A stretch of 64,000 bases of DNA from DATDAW01 sp036525185 (GTDB lineage: Bacteria > Verrucomicrobiota > Verrucomicrobiia > Chthoniobacterales > DASVRZ01): positions 1 through 64,000 of the forward strand of contig DATDAW010000036.1 in NCBI GenBank assembly GCA_036525185.1, in the 5' to 3' direction. This document shows positions 24,861-31,992 of the stretch, piece after piece. How positions within the stretch are numbered: position 1 is the stretch's first letter; each line of letters opens with the position of its first letter. The notes under the pieces were generated by a model. It searched no databases. It was not told the origin of the DNA and saw nothing but the letters and a program-made list of their open reading frames with translations. The position numbers were made by a program, and so were the translations under genes.

Positions 24861-25877
24861 TCAATAGCTGTGAGAGGATATTTTTGTCTTGCCGCGGAAA
24901 ATATAGTAAATGCTGGCCGTGTAGGTTAGCACAACCGGGACGCCGATCGCAGCGACGATCAGCATGATCGACAGCGTTTTTTGGCTCGAGGCCGCGTTGT
25001 AAATCGTCAGACTATGTTCGGGGTTTGGGTTGGAAAACACCATGTTCGGAAACTGTGTCATACCAAAAGCCGCCATCATGAGCGCCATTCCCAGGCAGGA
25101 CGACAGAAACGCATTGAACTCGCGGCCGTGATGAATTTCCCTCGGGATATTCAGGATCACCAGCGCTGCAACGGCCATCACGGCGAAAATCCATTTCCGG
25201 GAACGAACGGCATCCAGCACATGCTGGCACTCGACGAGGGTGTAGAGATTGAAAAGGAAATAAGCAGCTAGAAACAGGCCGATTAGCGTGGTGATCCATC
25301 TGCGAATCGTTTCTTGCAATTCGCCCTCGGTCTTCATCGCAACATAAATGGCGCCGTGCATCGCGAACAGTAGAACGGTCGTGATTCCAAGCACGATCGA
25401 ATAGGGATTGAGCAGCCCGGCGAGGGTTCCGCGAAATTCAAAATGTGCATCCAATGGCACGCCGCGGACGATGTTACCCATCGTTACACCGATCAGAAAT
25501 GCAGAGAGCACACTCCCGCCAGCGAAGGCAATGTCCCACATGCTCCTCCACCATTTCCACGGTTCCTTGCTTCGGAACTCGATCGCGACAGCTCGAAAGA
25601 TGAGGGAAAACAACAGCAGCATAAAGGGTATGTAAAACCCGGAGAAAACGGTGGCGTACGCTTCTGGAAAAGCGGCGAACAAGGCTCCGCCTCCTGTTAC
25701 GAGCCACACTTCGTTTCCGTCCCAGACAGGGCCGATCGAATTGAGCATCAGCCGGCGATGTTCGTCTTTTTTTACGAAAAGATGTAACGCGCCTACACCA
25801 AGATCGAATCCGTCAAGAATTGCGTATCCTGTTAGCAAAATGCCGACGAGAATGAACCAGATAATATTGTAATCCAT
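24861..25877 (-). CDS. cydB: cytochrome bd ubiquinol oxidase subunit II
   Basis: A 338-residue integral membrane protein with about nine helices. The N-terminus IIWFILVGILLTGYAILDGFDLGVGAL and the segment GPVWDGNEVWLVTGGGALFAAFPEAYA are diagnostic. It pairs with CydA to hold the high-affinity bd oxidase. It starts 14 bases after the cydA stop on the same strand. No CydX-like small protein was recognised; between 24841 and 24860 there is no room for one. Confidence 0.95.
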   Translation of the reverse strand: MDYNIIWFILVGILLTGYAILDGFDLGVGALHLFVKKDEHRRLMLNSIGPVWDGNEVWLVTGGGALFAAFPEAYATVFSGFYIPFMLLLFSLIFRAVAIEFRSKEPWKWWRSMWDIAFAGGSVLSAFLIGVTMGNIVRGVPLDAHFEFRGTLAGLLNPYSIVLGITTVLLFAMHGAIYVAMKTEGELQETIRRWITTLIGLFLAAYFLFNLYTLVECQHVLDAVRSRKWIFAVMAVAALVILNIPREIHHGREFNAFLSSCLGMALMMAAFGMTQFPNMVFSNPNPEHSLTIYNAASSQKTLSIMLIVAAIGVPVVLTYTASIYYIFRGKTKISSHSY

Positions 25878-25891
25878 GACAAATATTTCGT

Positions 25892-27412
25892 TTAGCTCTC
25901 AGCCCGGGCGATATCCTTGCGAATGAGATTGCGCCAGCTTTCGGGCATTTCGTGGCTTTCCTCCTCTTCTTCAGGGCCGTGCTGAATTTTGCGCGTGAGA
26001 ATGTAAACAAACACGGCAAAGAGGAGCGCATAGACAAAGGCAAACAAGATGAGGGAGAACACAATATGATTTGCCGAAACCACTCGGGAGAACGCCTGCG
26101 ATGTCTTGAGCAATTCATAGACGATCCAAGGCTGACGCCCTATTTCCGCGGTCAACCATCCTGCCTGGTTCGCAATTTGCGGGCCCAACACCGACAGAAC
26201 GAGAGCCCAAAGGAATAGCCGCGATCCTCGTGATGTGGTATCGAAAAGGGTTCCCCGCCACCAGCGAAAGCATCCGATCACGACGATAAGAAACAGGGCA
26301 AATCCGATTCCCACCATGATATGGAAAAACTGAAAAACCGCGGGCACTCGCGGCCAGTAGCTGCGGCGGATTTCCTTGATCTGTTCGGGACCGGCCTCGG
26401 GATAGCGCCTTTTCAAGAATTGATCACTGGGGAGATCGTGAAGACCCGTGACGGGTTTGGACGGATCGCTCCACGCCAGGAAGCTGAGCATTCCCGGGAT
26501 TTTAATGCCATAATCCTTCTCGTTTTTGCCGTCGACCCATCCTGCGATGGTGAGGGGGGCGTGGGTTTGCGTCTCGTACAGCCCCTCCATGGCGGCGAGT
26601 TTTATCGGTTGATTCTTGGCGACTCCCTTCGCGGAAAAATCACCACTAACAATTTGCAGAACCGTGGCCACCGTGCCGAAAACGAGACCAACCTTCAGCG
26701 AAGCTTTGGCGAAGTCAGTATGACGATTTCGCAGTAAATAAAAGGCGCTGATGCTGAGAACCAAAAAAGCGCCGGCCATCCACGCCCCCAGCAATACGTG
26801 AATGATCCTGTCCACAGTCGACGGATTAAAGACCATCGCCCAAAAATCATCGATTACCGCCCTTACACTTCCGAGGTCGTCTGCGGTTACGATATGATCC
26901 TGGGGAAGGCGAACAGGCTGGCCGTTCACCATTCTTTCCAGATGATAGCCCGCCGGAGTTTGCATCCAGCAATTGGCAATGACGATCCATAGCGCGCTGA
27001 AATGTGCGCCAAGACAAACCATGCACGTTGCGAAGAAATGGAGCCGCGGGCCGACTTTATTCCAGCCGAAAAGCAGAATGGCTAGAAACCCTGACTCCAG
27101 GAAGAAGGCGAAGATGCCTTCCGCAGCGAGGGCACTTCCAAAGACGTCGCCGACAAATCGCGAATAAACGGACCAGTTGGTGCCGAATTCGAATTCCATG
27201 ACGATGCCCGTTGCTACGCCAATGGCGAATGTCAGGGCAAAGATGCGCGTCCAGTAGCGCGCCATGTTGTGGTAAAGCGGATCGCCTGTTTTCAGCCAGA
27301 GGCCTTCCATCATCACCAGCGCCAGTCCGAGCCCGATGCTCAGAGGCGGGTAGATGTAGTGAAACATGATAGTGAAGGCGAATTGAATTCGCGCGAGTAG
27401 TTCGACGTCCAT
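25892..27412 (-). CDS. cydA: cytochrome bd ubiquinol oxidase subunit I
   Basis: A 506-residue catalytic subunit reducing O2 with quinol. The N-terminus has a candidate haem ligand His18 (FTIMFHYIYPPLSIG). GTNWSVYSRFVGDVFGSAL and AEGIFAFFLES carry the acidic proton-path residues. RIIHVLLGAWMAGAF supplies another haem histidine. The periplasmic quinol loop (NQPIKLAAMEGLYETQTHAPL) is short, so it belongs to the short-Q-loop group. It lies downstream of the redox regulator genes regB-regA, and a RegA-like palindrome is 39-55 bases upstream of the start. Confidence 0.95.
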   Translation of the reverse strand: MDVELLARIQFAFTIMFHYIYPPLSIGLGLALVMMEGLWLKTGDPLYHNMARYWTRIFALTFAIGVATGIVMEFEFGTNWSVYSRFVGDVFGSALAAEGIFAFFLESGFLAILLFGWNKVGPRLHFFATCMVCLGAHFSALWIVIANCWMQTPAGYHLERMVNGQPVRLPQDHIVTADDLGSVRAVIDDFWAMVFNPSTVDRIIHVLLGAWMAGAFLVLSISAFYLLRNRHTDFAKASLKVGLVFGTVATVLQIVSGDFSAKGVAKNQPIKLAAMEGLYETQTHAPLTIAGWVDGKNEKDYGIKIPGMLSFLAWSDPSKPVTGLHDLPSDQFLKRRYPEAGPEQIKEIRRSYWPRVPAVFQFFHIMVGIGFALFLIVVIGCFRWWRGTLFDTTSRGSRLFLWALVLSVLGPQIANQAGWLTAEIGRQPWIVYELLKTSQAFSRVVSANHIVFSLILFAFVYALLFAVFVYILTRKIQHGPEEEEESHEMPESWRNLIRKDIARAES

Positions 27413-27450
27413 GGCGGGGGTTTATTAGCACCGAGTGGGATTTGGCGGGA

Positions 27451-27467
27451 TGCGGCAAATTGCCGCA
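27451..27467 (-). promoter_or_regulatory. candidate RegA/PrrA operator upstream of cydA
   Basis: TGCGGCAAATTGCCGCA is a perfect 8+1+8 palindrome 39-55 bases upstream of the cydA ATG. Its core GCGGC-N5-GCCGC fits the inverted GCGNC half-sites described for PrrA/RegA. The neighbouring genes encode a RegBA pair. A -35/-10 pair could not be fixed, so activator or repressor geometry is unknown. A second small palindrome (GGTGAC-N5-GTCACC, 27497-27513) overlaps the regA stop. Confidence 0.5.
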
Positions 27468-27508
27468 GTAAGGGGGGTGAATGTTGAATATTGAACGGTG
27501 ACTTGTCG

Positions 27509-28021
27509 TCACCTCGACGGAGGATATTTTGCCAGTTTTCGCTGCAACGAGCGGCGGTCGATGTGTAGCACGCGAGCGGCACGGCTGATGTTCTGATCGC
27601 AATCTGCCAGGACGCGTTGCAGATGTTCCCATTCCACACGATCCAGCGACGGCACCGATAATTCGGGGGCCCTTTTCTCGCCTTGCAGCGCACTATGGAT
27701 CTGATCAGCATCCGCCGGCTTGGTGAGATAATCCATTGCGCCGGATCGGACCGCTTCGAGCGTCGTCGCAATGCTGCCGTAGCCTGTCAGAACTACGACG
27801 CGCATGCCGGGAAACGTCTCCTTCAGGCGCGCGATCAGCATGAGGCCACTGGCGCCGGGCATTTTCAGATCGATCACCGCAAATTCAGGAACGAAAGCGT
27901 CAGCTTTTCTCAGAGCACTGGCTGCGTTGGACGCCGTCTCGACTTCGTACCCGCGCCTTGTCATCGCTCGGGCGAGGCGCTCGCGAAAAACTTCGTCATC
28001 GTCAACCAGAAGAAGGCGCAT
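27509..28021 (-). CDS. regA: RegA/PrrA-family redox response regulator
   Basis: A 170-residue two-domain regulator. The receiver has acidic DDD (residues 7-9), phospho-acceptor Asp51 (VIDLKMPG), Thr in VVLTGYGS and Lys in YLTKPAD. The C-terminal Fis-type helix-turn-helix (HLQRVLADCDQNISRAARVLHIDRRSLQRKL) closely matches the RegA/PrrA/ActR type, with the same ARxLxxxRRxLQRKL pattern. It starts one base after the regB stop region and precedes cydAB, a classical RegA target in Rhodobacter. Confidence 0.9.
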   Translation of the reverse strand: MRLLLVDDDEVFRERLARAMTRRGYEVETASNAASALRKADAFVPEFAVIDLKMPGASGLMLIARLKETFPGMRVVVLTGYGSIATTLEAVRSGAMDYLTKPADADQIHSALQGEKRAPELSVPSLDRVEWEHLQRVLADCDQNISRAARVLHIDRRSLQRKLAKYPPSR

Positions 28022-28022
28022 G

Positions 28023-29246
28023 TCAGGTATTGATCTGGTTCGGAATCAACAGGGTAATTCGCGTTCCTTCTCCCGGCGCGGTTTGGATGTCCAGACGGCC
28101 CCGGACGCGCTCGACAAACGTACGCACCAGGAACAGGCCCAGCCCCATGCCAGCGCCCGGTTCTTTGGTGGTGAAAAAGGGTTCGCCTGCCCGTGCTGCC
28201 ACATCCTGAGGCATTCCGCAACCTTCGTCACGGACGGAAAATTTCGTTTCCTTGTCATTCGCCTCAATCATTACGAACACGGATTGTTCCGGCTGGCTGG
28301 CTTCGCAGGCATTCTTAACCAGCACGGCCAGCGCTTGAAGCAAAGGCGTTTCTGGAACGCGTAGTGCGACGGCTCGATCAGGAATTCTCCACTCAACCCG
28401 CGCCCGGTGCTGGCGTTTGAGATAAGGGGTAAGCAAAGCGGGGATATCCCAGGCGCAAAAGGATTTCTCCACGTCCTCAGTGCCATGCGTCACCTGGTTG
28501 CTCAATTTTTGCAGAATATGCCGGCACCGCTCCACTTCGGTGCGGATCAGCCGGGCATCAGCCTGCGCCTCATCACCGGCGTTTGTCATGCGCTCAAAAT
28601 CGGCGCTGACCACCGCAATCGTTCCCAGCGGCGTTGCCAGTTCGTGGGCGATGCCGGCTGCCAGGGTGGCCAGCGAGGCAAATCGCTCGTTTCGCACGGA
28701 GAGAGCTCGGGATTCCATCAATTCCCTGCTAAGTTTCGACACGAAAAATGCAATGAAAGCAGCCGTCAGGACAGTGGCTACCCACAGGCCTGCTGGAGGG
28801 TAGGCCACGAGCGTGTGCGTGGACAAGAACAAGACGCCCTGGCACGCGGCGCAAACGATTGGAATCAGCCATGCCCACACCGACGGCAGAAGGATCGCCG
28901 CGATCGTGATGTGTAGTAAGTAAAACGTCGTGAAGGGGTTTTGGACGCCGCCGGTCCAGTAAAGCATGGCCGTCAGAGTAAAAGTATCCAGAATCAACAG
29001 CGATGCACTGGTTTCGATCGTTCGTTGGGCGGGGAAGCGGTCCCGCAAGGCTTCCATGAATGTATTGGTGATTAACGTCACGCCAATGCACCCCAACAAG
29101 AGAGTCAATGGTACCGGAATACGCAGAAGGAGGAAGGTTACCAGACAGGTAAGAGCCTGACCGGCTGCCGCCATCCAACGAAGCCGGATCAACCCGCGGA
29201 GCCCGATCCTGGTTCTATCGAAGAAAATGGACGTGCCCTGAGACAT
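28023..29246 (-). CDS. regB: RegB/PrrB-family redox sensor histidine kinase
   Basis: A 407-residue sensor with about six membrane helices (25-175) and a kinase core. Residues 99-105 read GGVQNPF, matching the RegB quinone-binding GGxxNPF motif between helices. The H-box is HELATPLGTI with His201. Cys241 (VERCRHIL) lies exactly 40 residues later, the same distance as His225 to the redox Cys265 in Rhodobacter RegB. N box KNACEAS and G boxes (DEGCGMPQ, GMGLGLFLV) follow. It likely senses quinone or redox state and controls the downstream cydAB. Confidence 0.92.
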   Translation of the reverse strand: MSQGTSIFFDRTRIGLRGLIRLRWMAAAGQALTCLVTFLLLRIPVPLTLLLGCIGVTLITNTFMEALRDRFPAQRTIETSASLLILDTFTLTAMLYWTGGVQNPFTTFYLLHITIAAILLPSVWAWLIPIVCAACQGVLFLSTHTLVAYPPAGLWVATVLTAAFIAFFVSKLSRELMESRALSVRNERFASLATLAAGIAHELATPLGTIAVVSADFERMTNAGDEAQADARLIRTEVERCRHILQKLSNQVTHGTEDVEKSFCAWDIPALLTPYLKRQHRARVEWRIPDRAVALRVPETPLLQALAVLVKNACEASQPEQSVFVMIEANDKETKFSVRDEGCGMPQDVAARAGEPFFTTKEPGAGMGLGLFLVRTFVERVRGRLDIQTAPGEGTRITLLIPNQINT

Positions 29247-29299
29247 GCCCGTCCACTATCTGTCGGCGCAAGCATTCGCGCAAAACATCCGGAACGGCA

Positions 29300-29332
29300 C
29301 TTGACTCAGAGCTTGACTTATACTTGACTTAT
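29300..29332 (+). promoter_or_regulatory. three phased CTTGACTTAT-like direct repeats upstream of fic
   Basis: CTTGACTCAG (29300-29309), CTTGACTTAT (29312-29321) and CTTGACTTAT (29323-29332) are spaced 12 and 11 bases apart, about one helical turn. The last ends 20 bases before the fic ATG at 29353. The array lies in the divergent regB-fic gap. A fourth exact copy is at 30430-30439 after fic. The pattern suggests cooperative binding sites, perhaps for the winged-helix end of the Fic protein. TTGACT also resembles a -35 element. Confidence 0.6.
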
Positions 29333-29352
29333 TTGAGCCAGGATTTTGCGCT

Positions 29353-30363
29353 ATGCCGTATCAACCGCAATTCACTATTTCTCCCAAATTGCTCTCCCGC
29401 GTCGAAGAGGTTGCCGCAATTCGGCAGCAGATTCAGTCCGCGGTTATCGACTTGCCATGGATCCCGGCCCTCCAAAAAGACAGTCGCGTCCGTAATGCGC
29501 ATTCTTCGACGGCGATTGAGGGGAATCCGCTCACGCTGGAACAGGTGCGCGCTCTCGAGGAAGGCCGCGATCTGGCTGGTGCAGGATCGAAAATGAAAAG
29601 GGAGGTCGTCAATTATTTCGCGGGTTTGCGTTATATCGAGAAGCATACTCAGGAATCGCCGCTCACGCACGATCATGTTCTCGAACTGCATCGGATTCTT
29701 GCCGGAGCCGTGATGGATCAGGGCGAAGCGGGACGTTATCGGATTTTCGGCGTCCGAGTTGGTCGCTATATTCCGCCGCCCGCCGAGGAGGTGCCGGTTT
29801 TGATGGCGGAGTTTCTGGAATGGTGGAACGTCAAATCAGCGGAGCTTTCGCCGGTGCTGAGCTCGGCGATCGTTCACTACCGGTTCGAAGCGATCCATCC
29901 ATTTGGTGATGGTAACGGGCGCACGGGCCGGGCGCTGGCGCTCTGGGAACTGTATCGGCGGGGATTTGATTCCCATCACATTTTTTCTGTGGACGAATTC
30001 TTTTGGGAGGACCGCCCGCGGTACTACGCAGCGTTGCGGGCAGTGGAGCAAAATGGGGAGGATCTTGGCGGGTGGCTGGAGTATTGCGCCGAAGGTTTGG
30101 CGGAAATTCTGCGCCGCGCGTGGCTGCGCATTCAGGCATTGTCGGCAGGACACGGTCGGCAGAAGATCGTGCTTCGTCCGAAACAGGAGAAATTGCTCTA
30201 TTTGTTGCGGGACCACGGCAGTATGGCGCCCGCCGAAATCTGGGAGGCGCTGGGCGTGTCCAAACAAGGGGCGATGGACCTCATCAATCCGTTGCTTGAA
30301 GCCGGTTTCATCCGGAAGACGGGGACCCGGAAATCAGGTCGTTATGAGCTCGTTCGGAGCTGA
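29353..30363 (+). CDS. Fic-domain AMP transferase with N-terminal inhibitory motif and C-terminal winged helix
   Basis: A 336-residue class-II-like Fic protein. The inhibitory helix motif (S/T)xxxE(G/N) appears as STAIEGN with Glu56. The Fic motif HPFGDGNGRTGR (182-193) is complete, so it should transfer AMP or another nucleotide to protein hydroxyls once relieved. The last 80 residues form a winged helix (GSMAPAEIWEALGVSKQGA). No adjacent antitoxin is present, as the inhibitor is internal. The CTTGACTTAT repeats at its promoter suggest autoregulation through the winged helix; that is inference. Confidence 0.9.
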   Translation: MPYQPQFTISPKLLSRVEEVAAIRQQIQSAVIDLPWIPALQKDSRVRNAHSSTAIEGNPLTLEQVRALEEGRDLAGAGSKMKREVVNYFAGLRYIEKHTQESPLTHDHVLELHRILAGAVMDQGEAGRYRIFGVRVGRYIPPPAEEVPVLMAEFLEWWNVKSAELSPVLSSAIVHYRFEAIHPFGDGNGRTGRALALWELYRRGFDSHHIFSVDEFFWEDRPRYYAALRAVEQNGEDLGGWLEYCAEGLAEILRRAWLRIQALSAGHGRQKIVLRPKQEKLLYLLRDHGSMAPAEIWEALGVSKQGAMDLINPLLEAGFIRKTGTRKSGRYELVRS

Positions 30364-30429
30364 CTGACAAAACCATGACGCACGTGTTCCCGTGTTTTGT
30401 CGGGCAGCTGACTCATTCCTGGGCTGAAA

Positions 30430-30439
30430 CTTGACTTAT
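30430..30439 (+). promoter_or_regulatory. downstream copy of the CTTGACTTAT motif
   Basis: An exact ten-base copy of the motif found three times upstream of fic lies 66 bases after the fic stop, in the same orientation. It could be an additional operator used for looping, or a trace of the boundary of a transferred fic cassette. Confidence 0.4.
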
Positions 30440-30531
30440 CGACCATTTGATCACCGGTTGTTTGGCCGAATGAAAAACCGCATACCGGAGCGCGAAGAAG
30501 GCACTGTGCAAGCCAATGGCGTGCACGGAAC

Positions 30532-30559
30532 AAAAAAGGGGGCGACGTGCAGTCGCCCC
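30532..30559 (-). terminator. rho-independent terminator of sucAB
   Basis: On the minus strand GGGGCGAC (30559-30552), a five-base loop and GTCGCCCC (30546-30539) are followed by a C and six T. The eight-base GC-rich stem with U-tract begins nine bases after the sucB stop. It is a textbook intrinsic terminator. Confidence 0.88.
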
Positions 30560-30567
30560 AGTTATTG

Positions 30568-31806
30568 TCAGAAGTCGATCAACAGGCGGACGGGATCTTC
30601 GATGGTGTCCTTGATGCGGACGAGGAAGGTCACGGCTTCCTTGCCGTCCACGACTCGGTGATCGTAGCTGAGAGCCAGATACATCATCGGGCGAATCTTG
30701 ATTTCGTTGCCAACGACAACGGGGCGCTGCTGGATCTTGTGCATGCCCAGGATGCCACTTTGGGGCGGGTTGAGGATAGGCGTGCTCAATAGAGAGCCAT
30801 AGACACCGCCATTCGAGATGGTGAAACCACCGCCGATGAGGTCGTTGATGCCTATTTTACCGTCGCGCGCCTTTTTGGCGTAACCGACGAGTTCAGCTTC
30901 AGTTTCAGCGAAGGATTTCTTGTCGGCGTCGCGAATGACGGGGACGACCAAACCTTTTTCGGTGCCTACAGCGACACCGATGTCGTAAAAATTGTTCTGG
31001 ATAAAATCATCGCCTTCCATGCGTCCGTTGATAGCGGGGATGGACTTAAGAGCATCGACCGTGGCTTTGATGAAGAACGACATGAAGCCAAGTTTGATGC
31101 CGTGTTTTTTGGTAAACGAATCCTGAGCTTTGGCACGGAGTTCCTGGACAGCGGTCATATCCACTTCGTTGAATGTGGTAAGAATCGCTGCGGTATGCTG
31201 AGCTTGAACGAGTTGAGACGCGATCTTTCGGCGGAGAGGGGAGAGTTTCTTGCGTGTCTCGCGTTCACCTGCTGCGGCCGGGGCTGGTGCTGGTGCCGGC
31301 GCGGTAGCTGCGGGAAGGGTCGGGGCTGCTTTCGCTTCGGCCTTGGCCTCGATATAGGCTATGACGTCGGGCTTGGTGATCTGGCCTTCTTTGCCCGTAC
31401 CGGGAATGTCCGACGGCTTTAGTTTGTGTTCTTCGATCGCTACCCGAACGGCAGGGCTTAGGCGATCGGCGCGCTCGGTGGATTTGGGCGTTTCTGCGGG
31501 GGCGACAGGCGCAGCGGGAGCGGCCGGTGTGACGGCTGGCGCCGCTGCAGGAGCAGCCGCGCCGGCTTTGATAGAGTCGTCGATCGAGCCAACGACTTCG
31601 CCGATTTTCACTTCTTCACCTTCAGCTTTGCCGATAGAAAGCTTGCCCGCTGCTTCGGCGGCGATTTCGGTGGAGACTTTGTCTGTTTCCAGAGTAAAGA
31701 GAACGTCTCCTGCGGCAACTATTTCGCCGTCTTTTTTGTGCCATGCGGAGATGAGGCCGCTTGTGATGGACTCGCCGACTGCGGGGACTTTGATTTCAAT
31801 GCTCAT
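30568..31806 (-). CDS. sucB: dihydrolipoyl succinyltransferase (E2 of 2-oxoglutarate dehydrogenase)
   Basis: A 412-residue E2. The start at 31806 opens the lipoyl domain (MSIEIKVPAVGES), with the lipoylated Lys in LETDKVSTEI. An Ala/Pro-rich linker leads to the peripheral-subunit-binding domain (SPAVRVAIEEHKLKPSDIPGTG). A second Ala/Pro linker and the catalytic domain follow, with the active-site pattern LALSYDHRVVDGKEAV (His and Asp). It acts in the TCA cycle with SucA, encoded 187 bases upstream; the E3 gene is not in the window. A clear terminator follows. Confidence 0.95.
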   Translation of the reverse strand: MSIEIKVPAVGESITSGLISAWHKKDGEIVAAGDVLFTLETDKVSTEIAAEAAGKLSIGKAEGEEVKIGEVVGSIDDSIKAGAAAPAAAPAVTPAAPAAPVAPAETPKSTERADRLSPAVRVAIEEHKLKPSDIPGTGKEGQITKPDVIAYIEAKAEAKAAPTLPAATAPAPAPAPAAAGERETRKKLSPLRRKIASQLVQAQHTAAILTTFNEVDMTAVQELRAKAQDSFTKKHGIKLGFMSFFIKATVDALKSIPAINGRMEGDDFIQNNFYDIGVAVGTEKGLVVPVIRDADKKSFAETEAELVGYAKKARDGKIGINDLIGGGFTISNGGVYGSLLSTPILNPPQSGILGMHKIQQRPVVVGNEIKIRPMMYLALSYDHRVVDGKEAVTFLVRIKDTIEDPVRLLIDF

Positions 31807-31992
31807 TCTAAAAATTTTTCGGTGGACGCGAATCTTGAACCTTTGAGGGCTCGTCGCCAAGCGTAAGATTGAACTTATAGAGATTCCCCCGCGGTTAGCG
31901 ACGGGAAGGAGTAGTCGGTTGAGGCTACCGAAATCGAACGCCCGGAGCAAGGGATGCAGCCGGGCGTTTCACAACCGCTCTCTTTCAGAAGA

